Positions 21,881 through 30,057 of a stretch of DNA of 64,000 nt are shown here, piece by piece. The DNA comes from Novosphingobium taihuense (lineage in GTDB: Bacteria; Pseudomonadota; Alphaproteobacteria; Sphingomonadales; Sphingomonadaceae). The notes under the pieces are model-generated. The model searched no databases. It was not told the DNA's origin and was given only the letters and a program-made list of their open reading frames with translations. Numbering within the stretch: the stretch's first letter is position 1; the number at the start of each line of letters is the position of its first letter. The stretch spans positions 310,001 through 374,000 of the forward strand of contig NZ_VLKJ01000001.1 in NCBI RefSeq assembly GCF_007830315.1, given 5' to 3'. Position numbers and translations under genes: made by a program.

Positions 21881-23010
21881 AGGCGGCTCGCGGCGATGTC
21901 CGCGCCTTCACGCAGCGACTTGAGCTTGCGCCAGGTCACGATCGGATCAAGCTTGCCGTAACCCGCGAACGTGCCGAAGCCGCAATCGGTGCTCGCCACC
22001 ACGCGATCCGCGCCGACGATCCCGGCGAAGCGTTCGATGCGCTGGGCGATCAGTTCGGGATGCTCGATGTAGTTCGAGCAAGTGTCGATCAGGCCGGGCG
22101 CGAGGATCTTGTGGTCGGGCAGCTTGGCGTCCTTCCAGACCTTCCATTCATGCTCGTGTCGCGGGTTTGCGGCCTCGAACAGGACCGTGGCGGGCCGCGC
22201 GCCGATCACGATGTCGATCACGCGCTCGAGCGGGATGTCGTGATCGTGCGGGCCTTCGTAGTTGCCCCAGCAGATGTGCATGCGCATCTTCTCGGGCGGG
22301 ATGTTGGCAGTGGCCGCGTTCAGCGCTTCGACGTTGGCGGCGGCGACCTTGACGAACTCCTCGTCCGAAAGGTCCTGATAGCCGGTGTGGCGGCTCATCG
22401 CGAGGTCGGGGCAATCGAGCTGGAGGTAGAAGCCCGCGTCCACAATCGTCTCGTACTCCTCGCGCATCGCATCGGCGAGATCTGCGAGGTAGGCTTCGTG
22501 GCTCGGGTAGTGGCGGTTGACCTGGAAGGCGGTGATGAGGCCGGGCGATGCCGCGTTCATGAAGGCTTCGGTATCGGGCGCCGCGTGCTTTTCGAGCGCA
22601 GACTTGAAGCGGCGGATGTCGTCGTGCAGCGGCTGGAGCGTGACCTTGCGCACCGGGCCGATACATGAAGCGCGGACAAATTCCTGGCTGCCCATGATCG
22701 CCGAGAGCTTCTTGGCGAGGTTGGGCACTTCGGCGAGGTCAGCGGCAGGCTTGCGATCGATATGGCCGCCGAAGCCCGAGAGTCGTTCGATCATGTAGGT
22801 CGAGTAGCCGACCTTGCCGAGTTCACCGTCTGAGACGACCGAGACGCCCGCATCGACCTGCGTCTTGACCGCGGCATCGACGGCGGCGGAAACTTTCGCA
22901 TCGAATTCGGCCGCATCGTAGGCTTCACCCTTGTCCCGTGCCAGAAGCAGCGGGGTGAGTTCATCGCCGCGCGGGAGGCTGCCGACGTGGGTGGTCTTGA
23001 TCTTTGCCAT
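21877..23010 (-). CDS. Zinc-dependent methyltransferase of the MetE C-terminal (methionine synthase II) type
   Basis: The 377-residue protein matches only the C-terminal catalytic half of cobalamin-independent methionine synthase (about 750 residues in full). It starts near THVGSLPR, and the zinc ligands are visible as HIC in MRMHICWGNY and Cys in ASTDCGFG. Relatives include core MetE enzymes and epoxyalkane:coenzyme M transferase, which use Zn to activate thiols. The ATG at 23010 has GAGG upstream and begins MAKIKTTHVGS; an upstream TTG is less likely. It is the first gene of the coupled operon with the NTF2-like and IclR genes. Use of methyl groups from the O-demethylase, or thiol chemistry on glutathione adducts, is a hypothesis only. 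Confidence 0.82.
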   Translation of the reverse strand: MAKIKTTHVGSLPRGDELTPLLLARDKGEAYDAAEFDAKVSAAVDAAVKTQVDAGVSVVSDGELGKVGYSTYMIERLSGFGGHIDRKPAADLAEVPNLAKKLSAIMGSQEFVRASCIGPVRKVTLQPLHDDIRRFKSALEKHAAPDTEAFMNAASPGLITAFQVNRHYPSHEAYLADLADAMREEYETIVDAGFYLQLDCPDLAMSRHTGYQDLSDEEFVKVAAANVEALNAATANIPPEKMRMHICWGNYEGPHDHDIPLERVIDIVIGARPATVLFEAANPRHEHEWKVWKDAKLPDHKILAPGLIDTCSNYIEHPELIAQRIERFAGIVGADRVVASTDCGFGTFAGYGKLDPIVTWRKLKSLREGADIAASRL

Positions 23011-23289
23011 TTCAGAAAGCCTCATCCGCAATTCATATCTGTGAAAAATTCATAGCCTACTTGGCGAGTGAAACAAGCGGATTTGCGGGGTTTTTGCGAA
23101 GAACGCGCTCTGCGGGGGTTTACGCCGTTTACACTGTCCAGAGAGAAAACTCAGGGGACCCGGATTTGGGCAGCTCCTGCTCCTCCCGGAGGCCCCTCTC
23201 AAGCGTGCAAAGGCGCGTGCGAATCCCATGCGCTGGAGCCTTTCAGAAATGGCCAGTGTAGGACAGCCCAAAATGCTCACGCGACGGCC

Positions 23290-24135
23290 TCAACCCGCCT
23301 TGTCCTCCGAAGGTCGCCGCCCCGTGACGCGCTGGTAGAAGCGCGAGAAGTAGCTGGGGTCTTCGAAGCCGAGTTCGGTGGCGACCTGGGCGGCGGTCGC
23401 GGTGGTGTAGCGCAGCAGGCGGTGGGCTTCGAGGGCGAGGCGGCGGTGGATGAGGTCCATCGGGCTGCAGCCGAGGCGCGCGGAAGTGAGGCGTGACAGG
23501 GTGCGGCGGGTGAGGCCCAATGCGCCGGCATAGAAATCGAGATCGCGGTGCTGGCGGTAGTGCAGTTCTACGAGCTGGCGGAATCGGTCGAGACGGCGGT
23601 CGGCGCGCGTGGCGTCATCCACTGCAGGTACGTCGCGGGCAACGGTGCGGATCAGGCTTTCGGCAAACGCAAGGAAAAGCGGGTCATGCTGCTGCCACTG
23701 CTGCTGCAAGCCAAGCATCTCGCGCGCGAGCCAGAAGGCACGATTGGCTGCCTCCGGACCGAGCGGAGCCGAACCGCCGCGTGCGAGGGCGGTGATCAAA
23801 GGGTCAGTGGGGCCAGTTGCACGTGTGGAAAAGTCGGTGGACAAGGTGAGGACAAATCCGCGCGTGCCCTGGCGGAAGCGGAATCCGTGGACGGCGGCGG
23901 CGGGCACGATGACCCGAGCGGGGCCTTCGAGGCCGGTAGTGACGGTATCGAGGGTTACTGCGGCGTGTCCCTCTTCTACCAGCAGAACTTGCACGAAGTG
24001 GTCGTGCCGGTGAATGCCGATTTCCCAGTCGTGCAAGGCGCTGCGCTCTGCAATGGTTTCGATATGCGCGAAACCGCCGGTGTTCTGCGCAGTGCCTTCA
24101 CCATAAAGAGCGTATCGCGGTATCGCCTCGATCAT
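23290..24135 (-). CDS. pobR: AraC family regulator, PobR type
   Basis: The 281-residue protein has an N-terminal cupin-like sensing domain (GIHRHDHFVQVLLVEEGHAAV near residues 41-61) and a C-terminal AraC helix-turn-helix pair (LTRRTLSRLTSARLGCSPMDLIHRR; ATELGFEDPSYFSRFYQRVTGRRPSE). It is divergent from pobA, with 113 bases between the starts. That is the classic arrangement of PobR activators that sense 4-hydroxybenzoate. The family call is firm; the effector is inferred from the neighbour. Confidence 0.85.
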   Translation of the reverse strand: MIEAIPRYALYGEGTAQNTGGFAHIETIAERSALHDWEIGIHRHDHFVQVLLVEEGHAAVTLDTVTTGLEGPARVIVPAAAVHGFRFRQGTRGFVLTLSTDFSTRATGPTDPLITALARGGSAPLGPEAANRAFWLAREMLGLQQQWQQHDPLFLAFAESLIRTVARDVPAVDDATRADRRLDRFRQLVELHYRQHRDLDFYAGALGLTRRTLSRLTSARLGCSPMDLIHRRLALEAHRLLRYTTATAAQVATELGFEDPSYFSRFYQRVTGRRPSEDKAG

Positions 24136-24211
24136 GTCCCGAAAGTGCCAGCTGTTTGTCCTGACGCTGCATTCCTCATAACCAGTGCTTCTGTCAATTT
24201 GTCATCATGAT

Positions 24212-24229
24212 CCCGCATCCCAGTGCGGG
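24212..24229. promoter_or_regulatory. Inverted repeat in the pobR-pobA intergenic region
   Basis: CCCGCA at 24212-24217 and TGCGGG at 24224-24229 form a perfect six-base dyad, 19 bases before the pobA start. It could be part of the PobR site or a leader hairpin. Confidence 0.3.
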
Positions 24230-24248
24230 CGCGTGGGAGATGTGATTC

Positions 24249-25418
24249 ATGAAGACCCAGGTTGCCATTATCGGCGCGGGGCCTGCGGGCCTGCTGCTCG
24301 GACACTTGCTCAAGGCCGAAGGCGTCGATTGCGTCGTGGTCGAGCGTCAGCAGCCCGATTACATCCTTGGCCGCATCCGCGCAGGCGTGCTTGAGCAGAT
24401 CACCGTCGGCTTGATGGGTCGGCTGGGCCTCGATGCCCGCCTCAAGGCCGAGGGCCTCGTTGAAGAAGGCTTCAACCTTGCCGATGGCGAGCGCCTGATC
24501 CGTATCGACGTGGCCGACCTGACCGGAAAGACGGTGGTCGTCTATGGCCAGACCGAGATCACCCGCGATCTGATGGACGCCGCGCCCGAACGCGGGCTGC
24601 AAGTGATCTATGGTGCTGATGATGTGGCGCTGCACGATATTGAGAGCGATGCGCCCTATGTGACTTATGCGCTCGATGGTGCGGAGCAGCGGATCGATGC
24701 GCGCTTCATCGTCGGCTGCGACGGCTTCCATGGGCCAAGCCGCAAGGCGATCCCGACGAGCGTGGCGCGCGAGTATGAACGGGTCTATCCGTTCGGCTGG
24801 CTCGGCATTCTGGCCGACGTTCCGCCGTGCAACCACGAACTGATCTATGCGAACCATGAGCGCGGTTTTGCCCTCGCCTCGATGCGCAGCCACACGCGCA
24901 GCCGCTACTACGTGGACGTGCCGCTGACGGAGAAGGTCGAGGACTGGTCGGACGAACGCATCTGGGATGAGTTGGCGGTGCGCCTCGGGCCTGAAGCCGC
25001 GGCGAACATGACGCGCGGGCCGTCCATCGAGAAGTCGATCGCGCCCCTGCGCTCCTATGTGTTCGAGCCGATGCGCCATGGCAGCCTTTTGCTCTGCGGC
25101 GATGCCGCGCATATCGTGCCGCCTACCGGCGCCAAGGGCCTGAACCTTGCGGCAAGCGACGTGCATTACGCAGCCGAAGCCCTGACCGGCTTCTTCAAGC
25201 GGGCCGACAACGATGCCGTCGTCGGCTACTCCGCCAAGGCGCTGGCCCGGGTGTGGAAGTCGGAACGGTTCTCATGGTCTCTGACCAAGCTGATGCATCG
25301 CTTCCCCGAGGACGGTCCGTTCGAACGCGCGATGCAGGTGGCCGAGCTCGAATACATTTCGAGCAGCGTGGCCGCGCAGACCAGCATCGCCGAGAACTAC
25401 GTCGGGCTGCCGGTGTAA
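24249..25418 (+). CDS. pobA: 4-hydroxybenzoate 3-monooxygenase
   Basis: The 389-residue flavoprotein hydroxylates 4-hydroxybenzoate to protocatechuate with NADPH and O2. It has the FAD Rossmann motif GAGPAGLLLG at about 10-19, the DG motif in VGCDGFHGPSR, the GD motif in LLCGDAAHIVPPTGAKG, and the substrate-region block SRYYVDVPLTEKVEDWSDERIW typical of Pseudomonas PobA. Length is standard. GGGAGATG precedes the start. The product feeds the protocatechuate 4,5-cleavage pathway in sphingomonads; no ring-cleavage genes are in this window. Confidence 0.97.
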   Translation: MKTQVAIIGAGPAGLLLGHLLKAEGVDCVVVERQQPDYILGRIRAGVLEQITVGLMGRLGLDARLKAEGLVEEGFNLADGERLIRIDVADLTGKTVVVYGQTEITRDLMDAAPERGLQVIYGADDVALHDIESDAPYVTYALDGAEQRIDARFIVGCDGFHGPSRKAIPTSVAREYERVYPFGWLGILADVPPCNHELIYANHERGFALASMRSHTRSRYYVDVPLTEKVEDWSDERIWDELAVRLGPEAAANMTRGPSIEKSIAPLRSYVFEPMRHGSLLLCGDAAHIVPPTGAKGLNLAASDVHYAAEALTGFFKRADNDAVVGYSAKALARVWKSERFSWSLTKLMHRFPEDGPFERAMQVAELEYISSSVAAQTSIAENYVGLPV

Positions 25419-25525
25419 GGCGAAAGAACTCCCTGCCCAAAAGGGTTGCCGTTCCCTGTAACATCGTCATTTGCCCGTCACATAATCGCGACAGAACAAG
25501 CCCATCGACAGGGGCTTTGTTTTAC

Positions 25526-26200
25526 ATGCGGCATATCGACATCCTACTTACAGGGGACCTTCCGGGCGGGCGCGAGGCCTTTGTCCATTCGGACTTGCGC
25601 GTGGTGTTCCATCGCTGGAAGGCTCAGGCGCCACTGCCGCTGATGGAAGGTCGGCCCTGGGCGTTCATCGACTGGGTGCTTGATGAGATGTCCGGGCTGG
25701 AACTGTGCCGCCGGCTGCGCTGCGCCGACAGTCTCGGCCACGATGCGCATATCACGGTGATCCTGGAGGACGATGACGCCGAGGCCAAGCGTCGGGCGCT
25801 GCGCGCGGGGGCGGACGATTATATCGTGGGGCCCGTTGACCGCAGCGCGCTGCTCGACCGGGTGTTGTCGGTCCAGTTGCCCGAGCATGAGGCCCCTGCC
25901 CGCATGCTCAAGCTGGGCGAACTGACGCTCGATCTTGCCGCGATGCAGGCGCGCTGGCGCGAACAACCGCTGTTGCTGATGCCCAACGAGTTGCGCCTGC
26001 TGCGCTACCTGATGGAGCAGCCCGGCCACGTGTTCAGCCGCCAACAGCTGATCACGGCGCTGGGCAAGCACGACCAGCCGATTGACGAGCGCACCGTCGA
26101 CGCCTGGGTAAGCCGACTGCGGCGGGCGCTGCGCGATGTTGGTGCGGGATCGCCGCTGCGGACGGTGCGGTCGTTGGGATACGTGCTGGATCGCCCCTGA
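25526..26200 (+). CDS. OmpR-type response regulator with atypical receiver domain
   Basis: The 224-residue protein has a receiver-like N-terminal domain and a C-terminal winged helix of the OmpR class (LMPNELRLLRYLMEQPGHVFSRQQLI; RTVDAWVSRLRRALRDVG; LRTVRSLGYVLD). The presumed phospho-acceptor Asp49 is present in AFIDWVLDEMSGLELC. The conserved Lys of the KP motif is replaced (DDYIVGPVD), and the usual acidic pair at the N-terminus is reduced to one Asp. No histidine kinase gene is nearby. The start at 25526 is chosen because the frame upstream is the pobA shadow. It may act independently of phosphorylation. Confidence 0.83.
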   Translation: MRHIDILLTGDLPGGREAFVHSDLRVVFHRWKAQAPLPLMEGRPWAFIDWVLDEMSGLELCRRLRCADSLGHDAHITVILEDDDAEAKRRALRAGADDYIVGPVDRSALLDRVLSVQLPEHEAPARMLKLGELTLDLAAMQARWREQPLLLMPNELRLLRYLMEQPGHVFSRQQLITALGKHDQPIDERTVDAWVSRLRRALRDVGAGSPLRTVRSLGYVLDRP

Positions 26201-26202
26201 AG

Positions 26203-26691
26203 TCAGGCTTGGAGGAAACCCTCCAATTGGTCGAGGCTTTCGCGGGTGCCGTCGCAGGCGCCGGAAGCGAGTTCCTGCTCCAGTGCCTCGGCGGAGGGAA
26301 ACAGGTTGGAGATGCTGACTTCGGTCTGGCCGTCCCTTGCCGCAAAAGTGACCGTGGTAATTGCGCCGTCCCGGCTTTCCTCGTTGGTCCAGACGATGCG
26401 CTCGTCGGGCACGACTTCGATATAGGTGCCGAAGAAAGCCATCGGTTGATCCGAAGCGGGATGGCCGATTTCCAGTCGGTAGGTTCCACCCTTGCGAACG
26501 TCCATCTCGCACGAGACGAGCGTCATGCCGTAGGACCGGGGGATCCACCACTGGCGGAACAGCGCCGGGTCGGCCCAGGCACGGAAGACGAGATGGACCG
26601 GGGCAGCGAAGCGTCGGATAACGACGAGCTCGCGATCCGAGCGACGTTCCACGACGGTGTTGCCCTGCGAACTTTCAGCTGAGTCATTCAT
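26203..26691 (-). CDS. SRPBCC (AHSA1-like) family protein
   Basis: The 162-residue protein has the START/SRPBCC fold pattern of Aha1-like proteins: VVIRRFAAPVHLVFRAWADPALFRQWWIP near the N-terminus, FFGTYIEVVPDERIVWT in the middle and the C-terminal helix LEQELASGACDGTRESLDQLEGFL. Small members of this family may bind hydrophobic ligands. The ATG at 26691 is preferred because GGGAGA lies six bases upstream; it overlaps the end of the ArsR gene. ArsR-SRPBCC pairs are common in bacteria, and the regulator presumably controls both. Confidence 0.85.
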   Translation of the reverse strand: MNDSAESSQGNTVVERRSDRELVVIRRFAAPVHLVFRAWADPALFRQWWIPRSYGMTLVSCEMDVRKGGTYRLEIGHPASDQPMAFFGTYIEVVPDERIVWTNEESRDGAITTVTFAARDGQTEVSISNLFPSAEALEQELASGACDGTRESLDQLEGFLQA

Positions 26692-27028
26692 CGCCATTCT
26701 CCCTTCGCGCGAGGTCTTCGAGGATGCCGTCGAGCGCGGCGAAGCGCGCATCCCACATCTGCCGGTAGCTTTCGATCCACGCCGCTTCCTCTTCCATCCG
26801 GCGCGGGCCGATGCGGCACTTGCGCACGCGGCCCTGCTTTTCCGTGGCCACCAGCCCTGCCCGCTCGAGCACGCCGATGTGCTTCTTCATGCCGGTGAGC
26901 GTCATGCCGAAGCGATCGGCCAGTTCGCCCACGGAAGCATCGGATCGCACCAGATGCTCAACAACGCCGCGCCGCGTGGCGTCTGACAAGGCGGCAAAGG
27001 ACAAGTCGAGGCGTTCAAACTGAACCAT
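26684..27028 (-). CDS. ArsR family winged-helix repressor
   Basis: The 114-residue protein is an ArsR-like regulator: FAALSDATRRGVVEHLVRSDASVGELADRFGMTLTGMKKHIGVLERAGLVATEKQGR shows the whole winged helix. No cysteine metal-sensing motif (CVC) is present, so it is not a classical metal sensor. The gene overlaps the SRPBCC gene by eight bases, and the pair forms one unit that is probably autoregulated. Confidence 0.9.
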   Translation of the reverse strand: MVQFERLDLSFAALSDATRRGVVEHLVRSDASVGELADRFGMTLTGMKKHIGVLERAGLVATEKQGRVRKCRIGPRRMEEEAAWIESYRQMWDARFAALDGILEDLARRENGDE

Positions 27029-27106
27029 GTGGTTCAGTTTCTGACATAAGCCTGCACGATCCGCAAGTTACAAAAAGCCGCGAACCTGCCTTTTGCGAAC
27101 AAGCTT

Positions 27107-27190
27107 CGTCATTGCGAGGAGGCGAAGCTGACGAAGCAATCCAGAGTAGCTCAACCCGCTCTGGATTGCTTCGCTCCGCTCGCAATGACG
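27107..27190. repeat. Long palindromic repeat (CGTCATTGCGAG family)
   Basis: The outer arms CGTCATTGCGAG (27107-27118) and CTCGCAATGACG (27179-27190) are exact reverse complements. The inner arms GAAGCAATCCAGAG (27133-27146) and CTCTGGATTGCTTC (27159-27172) are as well. The whole can fold into one long hairpin. This sequence type is widespread between sphingomonad genes. Confidence 0.85.
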
Positions 27191-27226
27191 AGTTAGTCGG
27201 GTTGGGCGCTTGCGAACGACGGTCGA

Positions 27227-27260
27227 CAAAAAAGAGGCGGCCCTTTGCGAGGCCGCCTCT
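27227..27260 (-). terminator. Intrinsic terminator of the lipoprotein/TonB receptor unit
   Basis: Read on the minus strand, AGAGGCGGCC (27260-27251) pairs with GGCCGCCTCT (27242-27233) and is followed by TTTTTTGTC. It lies 26 bases past the stop of the TonB receptor. Confidence 0.88.
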
Positions 27261-27285
27261 CGAGGTGGATTGACTGTGAAAGACT

Positions 27286-29964
27286 TCAGAACGTCATCGA
27301 AGCCGACAGCGCGAACGTTCGGCCGACGTCGTAGGAGTTTACCTCGACGCGGTTGGTGCCTGACTGCTGGTATTCGTAGTTGCGACGGCCGGTGATGTTG
27401 CGGGCCTCGAACTTGAGCTCGACATCGTTCTTGAACAACTTGAAGCCCTGACGCGCGACGAAGTCGATGCGCAGGCCCGGGTCCTGCACCACGTCGGGCT
27501 GGCCAGTGTTGAGCAGGCCGCGGCTGAAGACGCGCTTGCTCGCATAGCTCAGCAGGATGGTTTGCTGCGACAGACCGTCGGTGTCCTCGAGACCGAGCTG
27601 GACGTTAGCGATATGCTCGCTCTGTCCGGTCAGCGGCGCGCCGTTGGTGAAGTAGTCCAGCGCGCGGGTCGAAGCGGCGAGGTAGTACGAGGTCTGGTCG
27701 CCTTCCTTCACCTTCAGTTTCGACTTGGTGTAGGTGTAGTTGGTGATCAGCGCGAAGCGGCGGGCTTCCCAGAAGCCACCCCAGTCCGACAGGTCGAAGT
27801 ACTTCTGCAGTTCGACTTCGGCGCCGTAGAGATCGGCCTTGGGCGCGTTGGCAAAGCTGGTGATGAAGTTGTCGCTTTCGAGGCTGACGAAGCTTTCGAT
27901 CGGCTTGTCGATCCGCTTCCAGAAGCCTGCGATCGAGAAGCGCTGGTCACGCGCGTAGTACCACTCGTAGCGGGCCTCGGCGTTGGTCAGCGTGCTGTCC
28001 TGCAGGTTCGGGTTGCCGCGATAAGTGCGGTTGGTGTCGGGATCGAAGTAGAATTGGTAGATCAGCTCGCGGAACTGCGGGCGGGCGATCGTCTTCGAAG
28101 CGTTGGCGCGCAGCTGCATGTCGTCGCGGAACGACCATGTGAGCGTTGCCGCCGGGAGCCAGTAATCGTTGTTCAGGCTGGTCGGCGCAGTGATCGAAGT
28201 CACGTCGCTGAACACCGGAATGGCCGACACAGCCATCTTGGCGGTCTCATAGCGCACACCAGCATCGAGTTGCAGCTTGTCGGTCAGCTGGGCATCGATC
28301 TTGGCGTAGGCGCCGTGGTTCTTGAGCATGGCGAGGAAGGCGGGATTGCCTTCGTTGGTGTCGACGAGGCCGATGTTGAAGGCCTTGGTGACGGCGTTGC
28401 TCAGCAGATAGTCCGGGCGGAACAGATTCACGCCATCGGGAAGGTCAACAGCGCGCCACTGGAAATCGCGACGCGAACTGGTGCGGCGCGTGTCGGTATA
28501 GGCATAGCCGATGGTCGTCGTGATCGCTGGCGAGACCTTGTAGGACACGTCGATGCCGCCCGACCACAGGTCTTCGTTGAGGTCTGAGAAGCTGACGTTG
28601 GCACGACCTGAGTTGCCGTCGAGGTTGTTGACGAAATATTGGCCGAGCGGGTCCGAAGCGACATTCGTGCGGACGTATTCGAAGCTCAGCTCGTAGGGTG
28701 CTTCACGCTGCGAATTGGCAAAGCCGCCGCGAAGGTCGACGCTGAGGCCGTCGAGCGGCTTCAACTCGGCGACGATCTGGCTGTCGATCAGCTGGCGTTC
28801 GTACCAGGCGGTTTCCTGCTGCTGGTAATCGACCGTAGTCTGGTTGCGCTGGCCAAGGCTGATGCGCGTGTGCTTGAGCGTGTCGCGGATGTAGAGGTTG
28901 GTCCAGCGGATCTTGTTGCGGCCGAATTCGAGGCCGAGCCCGAGCATGCCGTTGACGACGATGCGGTTATCCGTCGTCACGCGACGGAAGTCCGACTGCA
29001 GGTCAGCGAGGTCGGATTCGACGGAGGTCTGGCTGGTCACGTCGCGCGTCAGCCACTTGTTGTTGTAGCCTGCCGTGGCGATCACGCCGAGGGTCGCGCC
29101 GCCGAGATCGAACGACTTGCCAGCCGAAAGCGAGAGTGAGCCGTTGCCCGGCATGTTGGGGATGCGCTGGGTCAGGCCGTTGCGGGTGTTTACAATGCCC
29201 TGCCCCACGGCAACGGCATCGACCTTGCCTGAGCTGAGCCGTTCGCCGCTGGCAAAGAAGCTCTGCAAGGCGTTGGTATAATCGCGCTGGCCATTGTCGA
29301 AACCGGTCCAGTCGGTGCTCGAACCATAATAGGTGTAACCGAGCTGGTTGGTGGTTTCCGTATCCCAGGATCCGCCGATCCCAATGTTGACGAAGGCTTC
29401 CTGCGGGACCGACTTGGTGGTGAGGTTGACCACGCCGCCGCCGAATTCGCCGGGGTAGTTCACCGAGTAGGACTTCTGCACCAGCGACGAGGCGATGATG
29501 CTGGAGGGGAACAGGTCGAGCGGTACGACGCGCTTGAGCGGTTCCGGGCTCGGCAGGGGCGAGCCGTTAAGCAGGGCGAGAGAATAGCGATCGCCAAGAC
29601 CTCGCACATAAACGTAGCCGTTGCCGACGACGCTCAGGCCGGTCACGCGGCCGAGCGCGCCTGCGATGTTGCCTTCGCCGGTGCGGGCGATTTCCGCCGT
29701 GCCGAGAACAGAGACGACCTGCGGCGCGGCGCGCTGAAGGTTGCGGTCACGCTGGCCGGTCACCACGATCTCGCCACCGGGGATCGAGACTTCGGGCGCT
29801 GCTTCCTGTGGCTGCTGCTCGGGCTGTGCATCGGCAACGGCCTGATCGGCAGGCGCTTCCGGTGCCGAAGGCGGCGTCTGCGTGGCATCCTGCGCGTGAA
29901 CGAGCGCCGGGCTGAACAGCGCGGTGGAAAGCAGCAGCAGGTGTGCGAGCCGCAAGGTATTCAT
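27286..29964 (-). CDS. TonB-dependent outer membrane receptor
   Basis: The 892-residue protein has a signal peptide (MNTLRLAHLLLLSTALFSPALVHA), a Pro/Gln/Glu-rich linker, a plug domain starting near EIVVTGQRDRNLQ with NYPGEFGGGVVNLTTKS, and a long beta-barrel ending in Phe (SASMTF), as outer membrane barrels do. The ligand is not evident. The preceding gene, 93 bases upstream, is a beta-helix lipoprotein. Caulobacter has a similar pair (secreted lipoprotein ElpS next to a TonB receptor) induced by phosphate starvation, as I recall; the Pho-box-like repeats upstream fit that. The receptor may import a product released by, or bound to, the lipoprotein. Confidence 0.9.
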   Translation of the reverse strand: MNTLRLAHLLLLSTALFSPALVHAQDATQTPPSAPEAPADQAVADAQPEQQPQEAAPEVSIPGGEIVVTGQRDRNLQRAAPQVVSVLGTAEIARTGEGNIAGALGRVTGLSVVGNGYVYVRGLGDRYSLALLNGSPLPSPEPLKRVVPLDLFPSSIIASSLVQKSYSVNYPGEFGGGVVNLTTKSVPQEAFVNIGIGGSWDTETTNQLGYTYYGSSTDWTGFDNGQRDYTNALQSFFASGERLSSGKVDAVAVGQGIVNTRNGLTQRIPNMPGNGSLSLSAGKSFDLGGATLGVIATAGYNNKWLTRDVTSQTSVESDLADLQSDFRRVTTDNRIVVNGMLGLGLEFGRNKIRWTNLYIRDTLKHTRISLGQRNQTTVDYQQQETAWYERQLIDSQIVAELKPLDGLSVDLRGGFANSQREAPYELSFEYVRTNVASDPLGQYFVNNLDGNSGRANVSFSDLNEDLWSGGIDVSYKVSPAITTTIGYAYTDTRRTSSRRDFQWRAVDLPDGVNLFRPDYLLSNAVTKAFNIGLVDTNEGNPAFLAMLKNHGAYAKIDAQLTDKLQLDAGVRYETAKMAVSAIPVFSDVTSITAPTSLNNDYWLPAATLTWSFRDDMQLRANASKTIARPQFRELIYQFYFDPDTNRTYRGNPNLQDSTLTNAEARYEWYYARDQRFSIAGFWKRIDKPIESFVSLESDNFITSFANAPKADLYGAEVELQKYFDLSDWGGFWEARRFALITNYTYTKSKLKVKEGDQTSYYLAASTRALDYFTNGAPLTGQSEHIANVQLGLEDTDGLSQQTILLSYASKRVFSRGLLNTGQPDVVQDPGLRIDFVARQGFKLFKNDVELKFEARNITGRRNYEYQQSGTNRVEVNSYDVGRTFALSASMTF

Positions 29965-30057
29965 CTGTCGTCCCCCCTGGGGAAAAGGAAAGTTCCGTGG
30001 TGCGGGAAAGGGGGCAGCCGTTGCCGGCCACCCCCCGGGTTTCCCGAAAGGCGCCGA

